Shown: positions 44,901 through 51,433 of the stretch, piece after piece
Layout: each line of letters starts with the position of its first letter
Numbering within the stretch: position 1 is the first letter of the stretch
Assembly: GCA_015680905.1 (NCBI GenBank)
Contig: CM027381.1
Span: 53,758,501 to 53,822,500, forward strand
Direction of reading: 5' to 3'
Length of the DNA stretch: 64,000 bases
Source: Coptis chinensis
Lineage: Eukaryota; Streptophyta; Magnoliopsida; Ranunculales; Ranunculaceae
Notes under the pieces: model-generated
What the model saw: the letters and a program-made list of their open reading frames with translations, nothing else
Database searches by the model: none
What the model was told of the DNA's origin: nothing
Program-made: the position numbers and the translations under genes

Positions 44901-47507
44901 ATGTTACAAAAAACCGCCTCAAGGGCATTTAGTGCACAGAATAACCATATATCCAGCAGTAGTGTCCTTAGTGGAACCTTTGACTCATAAAGCATAGAGG
45001 TGCATTGGGAAGAACATTTTCTTTTAATGAACAATAAAATCTATCAACCTGTAAGTATTTGTGAATGTGTGCTGTTGGTGGCTTCTTTCTACAATGGATG
45101 CAATTAGTCACAGCATTTAACCTATGCTGTCAGACCTTTATGTTGTGTTAAACCTTGGCAGGAAGTAATATTTTAAAAATTGAAACTGATAAGTCTATCT
45201 GATTATGATGCAGTTTATTCCAGAAAATATTCACGAGTCTGCCAACTCTGACCAGATGCGCTTCTGCAAATATTACATTGTACCGTGTTTTGTCTTGTTT
45301 GATAAAAGTGCTAAACTTCTGAATCTTGTCTTGCATCTGATGGTATCATCAATTGCTGAGATTAGAACAACATTTCCTTCTCATCATGGCAGCCTATCAG
45401 CACTTGACCGGTCAAATAGAATTAGTGCAATTGCTTATATCCTTCTTGTCATGCATAAAGATGTGAAGATGCAGCACAGACTTTCTTCCTTTAAGGATGA
45501 AATCAGACATATTTTGGTGGAACTGACCCGTTTTCAGGTAATTATTCATATAGTTATAAATTCCTCTGCATGTTTAACTGGCCTGAAGAGAATGCAAATA
45601 GTTGTCCATCTTTTCGTTTTTTGTTAATATGAAGATGTTCATAAGCATATTCTATATTAATATGTATGCTTTCGGTAAGTGGCACTACATGCAGGTAAAA
45701 GAACTTTTGTTGTCATAACTGTACTTTGAATTTCAGTATATGGTTCCTTTTTTGATTGGTAAATGGATATGTGTTATATTGATAATATAAAAAGTTTAAG
45801 GATGAGGTATCATATTATGTACATGAAGAGAAAAAGAAAAGAAAAACAAACAACATAAAAAGTAACGGGGCACATCAATTGTCCACATGACAGCGCCCCA
45901 AAAGAGAGTTCCCGTTTAATCACAAAACCACCACAAGGAGTGATGCAGGAGATGTATATTAAATTAGCATAGTGCTTACTAAGTTAAATTAGTAATAGGT
46001 TATTAGAGTTTCCTATTTGTTTTGGAAGTAGGATAATTAGTTAGGTTTATATGTTGGAGTTAACTAGAATTAGGAATATGTTTTATAGATAAAGGCATCT
46101 AGGCCTTCATTGTTGGATTGATTTTTATTGAATATTTATTCTAAGAGAATTGTTCTTCAATTTGAAGGTTTATATCATAGTTTTAGGTGTTTCTTTCGTT
46201 ATAATTAATTGATGTTTATTGATTATTGAAGCTTCTGCCAACAAGATACATCAAAGGAGTATCCCTCGCTCCTCCCAAATCAAATCCCAGTGAGCCACCA
46301 AACCTTTGATCGAAATGACTATCGGCTCTACTGTTAAGGCTTTGTTCTCAAATTGTCTTATGTTCCTCTCCAGCCCAGACCCCACATAATCGCAAAGGGT
46401 AGTATGTTCCATAGGTTGCACCCCTTTGAAGAATATACCCTCAAAACCCAAGATGCTAAGAGATCTTTCACCGATCAGGGAGCAACTCAATTAACCCTAG
46501 ATTGATGGACAAAGTAACACCAGACCTTCCAAGAGTAAGCACAGTGAATGGGAAGGTGATTGACCAACTCCCACTATTTGGTTCCATTAATGACTTTTTG
46601 GGACTGCTGCATTATCCTGTCATGTTGGAAGTTCAGTCACTTGTCACTGAAGAAATAACATACTAAATTTTGGGAGTAGCAATATAGCTATTTGTGAACC
46701 TTTACACATTGCCATATATAAATTTCTGCACAAAAAGGTTACAATAATTGGATGAACTACATCCTTCAAATTTGAGGGCCTTTAGCAATTATGTGGTGTC
46801 TATCAGGAATCGCTAATGAGGATAGATACTAACGTCTTTATCTGAACTGACTAGCAAAAATTCTTAGAGCCTTGTCTGATGCATTTAGGTGCAAAATATG
46901 TTCTTGGATCTGACTTAGTTCATAACTGATACATATATATACAACCCATTTCTAGGTATTTCACCAATGTTTCATTGCTGGGGCCGCCTCTACATATCTG
47001 CCCTCTGCCCTCTGCACAACTCGTCATCAAATAACAAACAACTTGTCCAAAACTTGCTTATATCTAAACTATAGTTTGGCACTAACATTGTCCAAGGACT
47101 TCATTGTCTAGAAATAGCAATTAAACCTAATTGGGAATTCCCTAGGATTCCCAGTAGACATGTGGGTCAATTTGAATCTAAGTGAGGGTTTTGGAACCTG
47201 AAAAGTGCATGATTGTCTTTCTGATATTCCTAGAAGAGACATGTGGGTGAATATGAATCTGATTTGGGTTTTTTGTAAACAGCTTATCTGTGTCTGGAGC
47301 ACTGTATGTATATATTGTAAGTCTCTAAAGAATAGTCAACAAGATCATTCACTAATTTCGTCTATATTGTTGATGCAGTCTTCATATGCAAGCAATTTAA
47401 GTCTTGAAGAAAGGCACAGAATACAGATTGTGTGCGGTGAACTGAAGACAGTGACAGGTAAAGTACACTGCTGGAATTCTGATGATCTCAATAATTATCT
47501 GAAGTAA
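19054..47507 (+). CDS. TEX10: TEX10/Ipi1-like protein, pre-60S (Rix1 complex) maturation factor
   Basis: The TEX10/Ipi1 family works in the nucleolus and nucleoplasm with Rix1 partners in ITS2 processing and 60S subunit maturation. Nineteen exons with GT-AG borders: 19054-19125, 19208-19280, 19382-19504, 19594-19763, 20500-20649, 22670-22816, 24852-24912, 25748-26070, 27010-27141, 32194-32301, 32808-32894, 33031-33138, 33558-33690, 33774-33899, 38449-38583, 43358-43509, 44049-44189, 45214-45537, 47379-47507. They sum to 2694 bases, 897 residues and TAA, in a continuous frame with no stop. Residues 1-48 are basic with a Gly run. About 60-220 match the Ipi1/TEX10 N-terminal domain (LTLKELLQQTSHHNAKVRRD, then IGIKDLASKFPEEL). 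The rest is helical-repeat-like. The exon 12 start is chosen by phase. All transposons lie in introns. Confidence 0.87.
19764..22669 (+). other. introns 4 and 5 (with exon 5 at 20500-20649)
   Basis: Intron 4 (19764-20499) and intron 5 (20650-22669) show no coding sequence, RNA gene or element border that I can support. Intron 5 has a GC-richer island near 21490-21680 (CTCGCGGCTCGCCTGCCTGCG) unlike its AT-rich surroundings, possibly an old insertion. Donors are GTAATT and GTATGC; acceptors are CTCCAG and TGACAG. Confidence 0.55.
23110..23390 (-). pseudogene. LINE ORF2 C-terminal fragment in intron 6
   Basis: On the minus strand the translation reads RIWNMVPFEILWAIWMEINR and continues HHFEDTAMEIQKVMLAIKRF, ending VARWETIMYK. 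The ..PF.ILW.IW.E.NRR.FE pattern is the segment just after the zf-RVT domain in plant L1 ORF2. It is antisense to the host gene and has lost everything upstream. A T-rich stretch at 23015-23040 on the plus strand may be the eroded poly(A) end. Confidence 0.7.
23600..24160 (+). pseudogene. LINE 3' end fragment, sense orientation, in intron 6
   Basis: Reads MVPFAILWGLWLERKKTLKE at about 23700-23760, the same post-zf-RVT block as the antisense fragment nearby. A T-rich, AG-poor 3' region follows with GTAGGATATCTCATCC, which recurs at 29722 beside another fragment. The borders are eroded. Two 23-base-scale copies of AGGATGAGATAT-type sequence (24027 reverse, 24119 forward) form an inverted pair. 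Confidence 0.6.
24290..24476. mobile_element. MITE, 187 bp, 8-bp target duplication
   Basis: Starts CTGTGTTGCATGGGTA and ends TACCCATGCAACAGAG, inverted ends of 16 bases with two mismatches. Flanks are TATATTGC at 24282-24289 and 24477-24484. The interior is rich in repeats of GTGTCCGTGTCC and its complement. An 8-bp duplication fits the hAT superfamily; there is no coding capacity. It shares end spelling and GTGTCC content with the element at 36662. Confidence 0.8.
24913..25747 (+). other. intron 7, nothing recognised
   Basis: AT-rich intron between exons 7 and 8. I see no open frame, RNA gene or bounded repeat. The donor GTAAAA is weak and the acceptor is TGTGCAG. Confidence 0.5.
26833..27036 (+). 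repeat. 102-bp tandem duplication over a splice acceptor
   Basis: Bases 26833-26934 and 26935-27036 are near-identical (differences include GGCAG against GCCAG). Each copy carries the polypyrimidine tract, the acceptor and the first bases of exon 9 (AATGATGAGAGATACTAC). Only the downstream acceptor (27009/27010) keeps the frame. Use of the upstream acceptor would give an in-frame TAG at 26950-26952. The short duplicated coding stub upstream is therefore intronic in the productive transcript. Confidence 0.9.
27142..28587 (+). other. first part of intron 9, low-complexity purine tracts
   Basis: Contains a G-rich run at about 27527-27560 and GTGTGTGTGGGGGTGGGGGG near 27796. No gene or bounded element is seen. 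The G runs could form quadruplexes on the sense strand. Confidence 0.45.
28588..28606 (+). mobile_element. ultra-truncated LINE insertion (19 bp)
   Basis: TATACCGAGCAAAAAAAAG sits between two perfect copies of AAGGTATTATTTT (28575-28587 and 28607-28619). ACCGAGC plus an A run is the 3' end of the L1 family seen at about 35494 and, reversed, at 29790-29811. The 13-bp duplication shows a retrotransposition event that kept only the last few bases of the element. Confidence 0.8.
28836..29224. mobile_element. long-TIR MITE, MULE-like, 389 bp
   Basis: The arms, about 65 bases each (28836-28900 and 29161-29224), are inverted and similar; both include GTAAACAAACT and GATCGTTAGGGCATTTCT. Ends start with GGGAAG. 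Flanks are TTTGGATAA (28827-28835) and TTTGGATAC (29225-29233), a 9-bp target duplication with one mismatch. Long inverted repeats and a 9-bp duplication fit a Mutator-derived non-autonomous element. No coding sequence. Confidence 0.75.
29395..29785 (+). pseudogene. LINE 3' fragment, sense orientation, in intron 9
   Basis: Across frames it gives HFILESGVCWGCL, then NRNKRHFEGVLMHMEKVVLA and IQSLF. This is the segment between zf-RVT and the end of plant L1 ORF2. The motif GTAGGATATCTCATCC at 29722 resembles the LINE 3' region near 24024. The antisense LINE abuts it at 29790. Confidence 0.65.
29790..31795 (-). mobile_element. 5'-truncated L1 LINE, antisense to host gene
   Basis: The poly(A) end appears as T14 at 29790-29803 followed by GCTCGGTAAAG, so the minus strand ends CTTTACCGAGC plus A. 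The minus strand then codes the C-terminal block (29926-30279), the polymerase-to-zinc part (30288-31457, 389 codons without a stop) and part of the reverse transcriptase (31476-31775, GIRQGDPISPLLFILVVEVL and LQFVDDTLVF). The break between the blocks is small. The 5' end stops near 31795, inside the RT. I found no certain target duplication. It lies in intron 9. Confidence 0.85.
30288..31457 (-). pseudogene. LINE ORF2 central/C-terminal part, long open frame
   Basis: 389 codons open. It starts MNLSKSKIYGVGNVSG, then YLGLPLGANSRSKFIWDPV, LASWKCRYLSKGGQLVLIKS, FLWDDLDKQHHYHLVRW, and the zf-RVT region SLERILTIDNLRKRK...CQLCRKDGES. These are the usual plant L1 motifs after the active site. It is a fragment of ORF2, not a gene of its own. 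Frames before (31476-31775) and after (29926-30279) are separated by small lesions. Confidence 0.85.
31796..32193 (+). other. end of intron 9, nothing recognised
   Basis: No element border, RNA gene or protein that I can support between the antisense LINE and exon 10. A minus-strand open stretch at 31795-32061 has no recognisable domain. Confidence 0.4.
32302..33557 (+). other. introns 10-12 (around exons 11 and 12)
   Basis: Intron 10 (32302-32807) has a GT/T/G low-complexity run at 32624-32656. Intron 11 (32895-33030) is short. Intron 12 (33139-33557) has no element I can define. The exon 12 acceptor could be read at an earlier CAG, but only GTACGCAG at 33030 preserves phase 0. Confidence 0.5.
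34558..34580 (+). mobile_element. ultra-truncated LINE insertion (23 bp)
   Basis: CCGAGCC plus an A run is enclosed by AACCTCCTTTTCTTA (34543-34557) and AACCTCTTTTTCTTA (34581-34595), a 15-bp target duplication with one mismatch. The insert is only the 3' tip of the same L1 family (ACCGAGC plus poly(A)) found elsewhere in these introns. It lies in intron 14. Confidence 0.78.
34820..35508 (+). mobile_element. 5'-truncated L1 LINE, sense orientation, in intron 14
   Basis: Reads ERILTVDNLWNKNFRGQTLD, FCPLCSMLRNQLIMCF (zf-RVT) at about 34935-35055. The post-zinc block and the 3' tip TTTACCGAGC plus 12 A follow at 35489-35509. Frame changes occur after 35150. The 3' end matches the family that also made the micro-insertions. 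The left border is estimated. Confidence 0.72.
35640..36480 (+). pseudogene. LINE reverse transcriptase fragment split by a SINE
   Basis: Left part (35660-35838): KIDIAKVYDHVNWDFSDYVI, then CMGFGVKWRGWIR, the RT block before the GLRQGDP motif. Right part (36182-36420): FRVGKDQIF and ISHLQLVDDTMVF, the active-site region (VDD in place of ADD). Degenerate; stops and frame changes occur. The SINE insertion at 35839-36170 separates the two. Confidence 0.7.
35839..36170 (-). mobile_element. dimeric tRNA-derived SINE
   Basis: Inserted with an 11-bp duplication AGTTCTCGATA (35828-35838 and 36171-36181). On the minus strand there are two tRNA-like units in tandem. Unit one has an A box (TAGCTTAGTTGG, near 36160) and a B box (GGTTCGAACCC, near 36107). 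Unit two has TAGCTAAGTCGG (near 36029) and GGATCGAACCC (near 35984). Both share GGTAAAACCTTTGGGTGATGA. The tail is A/T-rich, ending in a long (TA)n run at 35839-35900. Boxes A and B are the internal RNA polymerase III promoter. Confidence 0.85.
36662..36791. mobile_element. short MITE, 130 bp, 8-bp target duplication
   Basis: Starts CTATGTTACATGGACAC and ends GTGTCAATGTAACTTAG, imperfect inverted ends. Flanks are CAAAAAAC at 36654-36661 and 36792-36799. The interior has GTGTCCGTGTC and TTTCGGACACAGACAC. Ends and interior are like those of the MITE at 24290, so both probably belong to one family. Confidence 0.75.
37044..37520. mobile_element. hAT-type non-autonomous DNA element, 477 bp
   Basis: Perfect 12-bp terminal inverted repeats CAGGGCCGGCTC...GAGCCGGCCCTG with the perfect 8-bp target duplication CTTGTAAT at 37036-37043 and 37521-37528. 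Both features are typical of hAT elements. The interior has no transposase. It contains a GA-rich microsatellite (37248-37280). It lies in intron 14. Confidence 0.9.
37529..38448 (+). other. end of intron 14, nothing recognised
   Basis: AT-rich intron DNA with no coding frame, RNA gene or bounded repeat seen, up to the acceptor GAATGCAG at 38448. Confidence 0.5.
38654..38925 (+). repeat. pair of direct repeats in intron 15
   Basis: CCAACTCAAAACCAAGTGG with following bases up to GGCTTTAAAC (about 38655-38725) recurs in diverged form from 38859 to 38917 (CCAACTCAAACCAATTGG...GGTTTTAAAC). The copies are about 205 bases apart. Between them lies CACGTGG-rich sequence. It may be a partial tandem duplication inside an old element. 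Confidence 0.55.
38931..39700 (-). mobile_element. probable retrotransposed sequence, antisense, family not recognised
   Basis: A T10 run at 38931-38941 followed by GGATAATCCGCTGG suggests a poly(A) end on the minus strand. Similar bases (CCTAAGTA before the T run; TCTAAGTA near 39696-39703) could be a short target duplication. The minus strand is open for 212 codons (39037-39675), Leu/Trp/Cys-rich and starting with a Lys run. It looks more like a transcribed untranslated sequence than a domain protein. Confidence 0.4.
40073..40410. mobile_element. hAT-type MITE, 338 bp, with internal tandem repeat
   Basis: Ends TAGGGCAAGGAATGG and ATTCCCTGCCCTA are inverted with one mismatch, flanked by the perfect 8-bp duplication TTTGTAAG (40065-40072 and 40411-40418). 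The interior has a near-perfect direct duplication of a unit with AAACGGATAACACTAAAAAT and ATGAAACCCGAC. Further inverted sequence (GGTTCGGGTCGGAT against AATCCGACCCGA) gives a fold-back shape. Confidence 0.88.
40882..41515. mobile_element. hAT-type MITE, 634 bp
   Basis: Ends TAGGGCTGGTCATCGAG and CTCGATGACCTGCCCTA are 17-bp inverted repeats with one mismatch. Flanks are CCGATATG (40874-40881) and CCCATATG (41516-41523), an 8-bp duplication with one mismatch. The arms are rich in GAGCTCG/CGAGCTC. No coding sequence. It begins with the same TAGGGC as the neighbouring MITE. Confidence 0.83.
41524..42009 (+). other. part of intron 15, nothing recognised
   Basis: No bounded element, RNA gene or protein that I can support between the hAT MITE and the LINE fragment. 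Confidence 0.4.
42010..42692 (+). pseudogene. LINE zf-RVT and C-terminal fragment in intron 15
   Basis: Reads GRIKTIDNVNMSIQNLCTLC and KTMEESVDHLLVTF (about 42160-42265), the zf-RVT motif. Then TIAWTLWKERNLRIFEQKER at about 42409-42465, and an A-rich end at 42684-42692. One stop and a frameshift separate the parts. Sense orientation. Confidence 0.72.
42718..42880. repeat. fold-back element with about 70-bp arms
   Basis: The left arm (42718-42787) begins CACTAGATGAGCCAATTAGG. The right arm (42813-42880) ends CCTAATTGGCTCATCTAGTG and is its near-perfect reverse complement. Both include GGGTCTCCCC/GGGGAGACCC and AAATACACACA/TGTGTGTATTT. The loop is about 25 bases. It is probably a palindromic MITE; flanking duplications are not clear. 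Confidence 0.85.
42881..43357 (+). other. end of intron 15, nothing recognised
   Basis: AT-rich sequence. A short direct duplication, GTCATTAATCCATTATGA, occurs twice near 43307 and 43324, just before the exon 16 acceptor. No gene or bounded element. Confidence 0.5.
43619..43979 (+). mobile_element. TRIM (miniature LTR retrotransposon)
   Basis: Two short direct repeats, 43624-43704 (81 bp) and 43895-43974 (80 bp), share AGGATCCTGGTTAAGTAAT and TTCTGTTCCTTGACAACT and end in CA. Flanks are perfect AATTA at 43619-43623 and 43975-43979. Immediately after the left repeat is TGGTATCGGAGCC (43707-43719), a primer binding site for initiator tRNA-Met of the kind used by Copia-type elements and TRIMs. 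The internal part is only 190 bases and codes for nothing. It lies in intron 16. The right repeat starts TT instead of TG. Confidence 0.88.
44190..45213 (+). other. intron 17, nothing recognised
   Basis: No coding frame, RNA gene or bounded repeat seen. Donor GTAAGT is a strong consensus; acceptor ATGATGCAG. Confidence 0.5.
45960..46500 (-). pseudogene. LINE C-terminal fragment with a possible inserted LTR in intron 18
   Basis: On the minus strand, 46251-46490 reads GVQPMEHTTLCDYVGSGLER, then NIRQFENKALTVEPIVISIK and GLVAHW, which follows the post-zf-RVT pattern (R.FE.K...V..SIK.LV.HW) of plant L1 ORF2. The adjoining AT-rich stretch at 45960-46243 has a TATA-like TTTATAGATAAAGGC. It could be a solo LTR (TG...CA ends), but the flanks do not match. 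Confidence 0.5.
46501..47378 (+). other. rest of intron 18, nothing recognised
   Basis: No coding frame or bounded element. A short tandem similarity (ACATGTGGGTCAATTTGAATCT near 47158 and ACATGTGGGTGAATATGAATCT near 47239) is present in diverged form. Confidence 0.45.
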
Positions 47508-47879
47508 AGCCAAACTTGCTTAAGTCATCATGAGTATTTGGAAGGAGGGCAACCTAGCCGCAGATTAAGCTGCTAGACTAGATACTGAAGAGAGATTGAT
47601 ATAGGTAGGTAGATAGACCTTCCTGGTTACATAGGTAGGAAGTGCCTGAGTTTTGGTAATAATAGATTTACACAAGCTAATTTAGCTTGTGTATGCCGTT
47701 GTTGTAAAGAAGAGTACTACCCTTACAAAAAGTAGTCTTCAAGTGCTGCAAATGTGTTGCAACTTATTTTGTGCATCGTACTTTCTCTTCATTGGCTAAT
47801 TGTATCAAGCTTTTGTATAGGGATGCGTTTGAAAGCCCTAATGGTTTTCAGTTAAGTTAGTGAAGATGCATTAAAAGCT
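47508..47879 (+). other. 3' region of the TEX10/Ipi1-like gene
   Basis: About 370 bases between the stop codon and the end of the opposing minus-strand pseudogene. No canonical AATAAA is obvious. A 25-bp palindrome (47669-47693) lies about 160 bases after the stop. The two genes converge here. Confidence 0.5.
47669..47693. repeat. 25-bp palindrome in the 3' UTR region
   Basis: TACACAAGCTAA, a central T, then TTAGCTTGTGTA: 12-bp perfect arms. As RNA it would make a hairpin of about 10 pairs with a small loop. The role is unknown; it might be part of 3'-end structure or mark an excised element. Confidence 0.85.
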
Positions 47880-48595
47880 TAAACTGTTTTATTAATTTAT
47901 TTCTTTCTTCATATTTTTTAGCGATGGTTTTGAAATATATAGAATAGGTGTTTCAAAGAGATGATGATACCTACCGAATTCTTGACCAGAAGATGCAAAT
48001 ACTAAGAAACCTCCATCTCCCACATTTGCACCTGTTTCACCCAAATAATCTTCTTTCCTCTCCTCTTCAATTTCTGGTTCTTCTATCATTAGGTCACTAT
48101 CATTTAGTTACAAATTAACCACAATTTGGGTGGATCCTTCCGTCAGTGTGGAGTTTGTACCAGGGAATTCATTGTGAGTATCTCTGCCACGGCTACCATC
48201 ATCCATCAAACCTCTCTCTTCTATGTGCCCACCTGTTTGACCATAATCATATTCCTTGCTCTATTTTGTTTCAATCAGCTCAAGGTATTTTTTCCAAAGT
48301 CACACATTCTCAGCTCGGGGCTTTACCATTTTTCTCCTCCATATCTCTAATGTAGTCTCAGTCTCTTTCGGTTCATACAATCGGGTTAGAAGGATTTGTT
48401 CATCATCGGTGATATTTCTGAGCTCCTTACTAACTTTCAAGAGAATTTTAGCCTGAAAGGACACTTAAATTCAATTAAGAAGTTCAAATTACATACTCCA
48501 CAACTATATCCCATTATTTATCATGACTAACATATAATTCATAATTTTATTGGTATAAATGCCATATTATTGGTATAATAATTTATGTTGCGACT

Positions 48596-49089
48596 GATCG
48601 CAGAAACGAGCAACTATAACTAGATCAACTACCAAAGGAGTGATCTTTCACACAAGACAAAAGTTCCAACAAATAACTCAAGCATTAAACCCAATCAACA
48701 ATATTACAAACAAGCTTAAACTAGTGTAGAGACTATGTAAAGAACCCACTCACACAATAGGAGGATTAATCATAGTTTGGCAATGTGCCTATATCCACAC
48801 AGCGAGATCAATGATTTAATAGATGAACAAGATAGATGATTACAAAGAGGAGCTCTCACTTCACTCACTTGGAATGATCTCTCTCACTCATAAAAAATGC
48901 TCTCACAAATCTCTCTTTTGTTCTCTCTCAAGGAAACCCTAGAAAAGTTTACTCTAACTTTCTCACATAGAAAAAGTTATTTCACTCTCTCTATTTATCC
49001 CTTATATAGTGTGTGGGTTAGAAAACTAACTTACAATTTACAATTTAAGTTATTAACTTACATGCTTATCTTTAGGTGCTAACTTATCA
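48596..49089 (-). mobile_element. possible Copia-type solo LTR inside a pseudogene intron
   Basis: Read on the minus strand it has a TATA-like TATATAAGGG, GAGAG-rich leader sequence and an LTR-like end CAGTCGCAACA. It falls within the intron between the third and fourth exons of the minus-strand pseudogene. The ends fit TG...CA, but the flanking bases (ATTTA, AATAC) are not a duplication, so borders and identity are uncertain. Confidence 0.35.
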
Positions 49090-50122
49090 AATACAAAACT
49101 TACCTTTGCTTTACTCTTTTTGTCCAGCCCCTCACCTACTACTTGTGGGAACTTGTGATTGAGCACACTCAGATCCTACTTTGTGCACCTAGGGTATTGC
49201 GTTTCATAATCCTTGACCGGTGAGATGAAGTCCACCGTATGCTCGCAGAACCAGTACTATCATTGAAAAAAATGAAATAAAAAAAAACACAGTTATTATT
49301 CAATCACTCAATAATAAAACCTATAATACCACTAAAGTGGGTTAAATACTTACAAGTAGTTGTACCACACATGTAGTAGTGCTCATTGGGCATTTAGCAC
49401 TGTGTTTTATAATCTGCTTCATCATGTGGGAGGAGATTGTTGCTGCCTGACACCTTATTCATTTCTTCGAAACTGTAGATGTAGATGTAGTACACGTATG
49501 CTGAAGCCAGACTAAAATTTGATTTTGTGAAGAAGACGGAGTTGAGCATAAACAACACCATCAACTTGGCAAAGTCGGCTATCGACTCCTTATCTTCTTT
49601 CTTCCCAACTCCTTCTAGTGCACTCCGAATTTCAAAAGTGGTGATGATGCTAGCGTTGAAGTATTTCACTTTAAAATCAAGTGCATCCCCACTCAACAAC
49701 TTCTTGTCTCGTTTACTTACTGCTTCAACAATATTCTCGCCATGCTTTGGTAGCCCAAAAGTCAGGCTCACATCCTCTAGAGTTAGTCGCACACTAACTC
49801 CGTGTATTACGAAACACCCCTCCTCTGCGTTGAATGCTTCAATGATAGTCTTGATGACTTGACTAGACTTCAAAACCATCTTTTCGGTCAGCTTCGAATC
49901 ATAGCAACATTTGAACAGTGGGAAGAAAAGGGTTTTCTTCATCTCTTCCAAGTGACACTCTTTGATTGCACTTTTAAAAGAGTGTTCACCCATAAGCTTC
50001 ACTAAAGACGGCATTCCACTCCAGAATGGAGTTACCTTTCTCTTTTTGTTCCTCACTACCTCTTGCTCTTGCTCTTGCTAATTTGCTTTGTCTTTCCCTC
50101 TAGATTTGTCCTTTCTCAGTTC

Positions 50123-51256
50123 CTGATATAAGATATTTGTTGTGAATAATGTAATGGAAGACATAACTACATAAGACATGGGATAGTTTTGTAAAAACAC
50201 TGTATACTACATAAGATAATATATACGGTGCATCATCCGTCATACATCATATAACAAATCGATGACAAAAAAAAAACAAATAAAATCTTACAAGCGTGTT
50301 GCATTTAACACAACTCATGCTTGCTCTGTGACATACACAACATATAAAGATGCAACATAAAATAATCAAATGCCAATAAGAATGCATGAAACCAATACTA
50401 AAATCAAACGGATGCAAAGACAAAAGAAAGACGGGAATAAAATCCTAATATAAACAAACTAAGTATAATAGAAACTTACAATCGCAAAATAATTATAACA
50501 GGATATCGGTGTAGAATGTTGGGACACACAGTAAATAAACAGTGTAACGCAAGGAGTCAACTGTATGACATTTAAAGGTCACGGAAGATGCTCTTTAGGT
50601 AGCACTCGAAAGCAAAATCTTCATGGCTGCTAAGTCCATTAATAGAAGGCGAGACGTATAATTGTTACTGGTTTGTGAGAAGTGACTACTGCGTGACAAT
50701 TTGCCCCAGAATTGCAAATTGTATTTTCCGTTTGTCAATTAAGTTTGAGTGCCTATGAACCTTCCTTTCAAAAGGAAGATCGACACAAAAAGGGAGAGTG
50801 ATCAAAATCATGCACACCCAGTTGCTGGATGCCCTTCAAGGGAGTTCAATGTACTTCTACATTCTGCATTGAGTGTGTCAAATAAGTGACCTAAATTCTC
50901 TATATATTCAAAAGGAAGCCCATAGCCCCATTGGCAATCCCGGAAGGTCAACTAAGTAGCATAGTGGAGTAGTCCAATCAAAATTTTTTATCTGGAACCA
51001 CCTTTTGGATGTGCTGTGAAATGTTAAGAAAATAACGCAAGGGTCTAACACTCTAATATATGCTATTTGATTCCTTTGCGCAGACCAAACACACATATAT
51101 ATCTTTCCATAACATGGCATTTCAAGTTGGATTTTGTGAAATTTATATAAAATTTCAACCCATATATGCAACAAAATCTTCAAAGTTTTAAAAAACAACC
51201 CATATATGTAACAAAATCTTCAAAGTTTAAAAAAACAAGTTTATAAGAGATTTTAC
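50123..51256 (-). other. long intron of the minus-strand pseudogene
   Basis: Between exon 1 (donor CAG/GTAAAA) and exon 2 (acceptor TATATCAG). No internal gene or bounded transposon is seen. A short direct duplication of an AACCCATATATG-(C/T)AACAAAATCTTCAAAGTTT phrase occurs near 51157 and 51199. Confidence 0.45.
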
Positions 51257-51433
51257 CTGTGACCGATGAGATGATTTTGGAGATTTATAAGTGGGTGGTT
51301 TGGTTGATTTAGAAGCAGATGGTTTCTGTAATTTATCTACTTTAGGACACATCTTCATCCTCACGTTTGGATTTCTCTCCACGACACCCTTTCCCATCTC
51401 CAAAGTTGCACTTGCTCTTTTGTTTTTACCCAT

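Larger units (their letters stand above)
47880..51433 (-). pseudogene. degraded multi-exon gene, plant mobile / Ulp1-associated type
   Basis: On the minus strand, exons with GT-AG borders and matching phase: 51433-51257 (ATG start, basic, 59 codons), 50122-49354, 49256-49104 and 48452 to about 48261. Key text: FWSGMPSLVKLMGEHSFKSA, IKECHLEEMKKTLFFPLF, LTLEDVSLTFGLPKHG, CVVQLL joined to YWFCEHTVDF, then EPKETETTLEIWRRKMVKPR. This layout recurs in plant proteins that carry a mobile domain or a Ulp1-like protease, many transposon-borne. Damage: TAG at 50078-50080, a frameshift near 49430, TAG at 49176-49178 and TGA at 48300-48302. The last part (48089-47892) is acidic. The protease part is absent. 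Confidence 0.6.

Noticed and set aside
45960..46243. Complete solo LTR in intron 18
   Set aside because: TG...CA ends can be chosen, but the flanking five bases differ, so it is only mentioned inside another entry.
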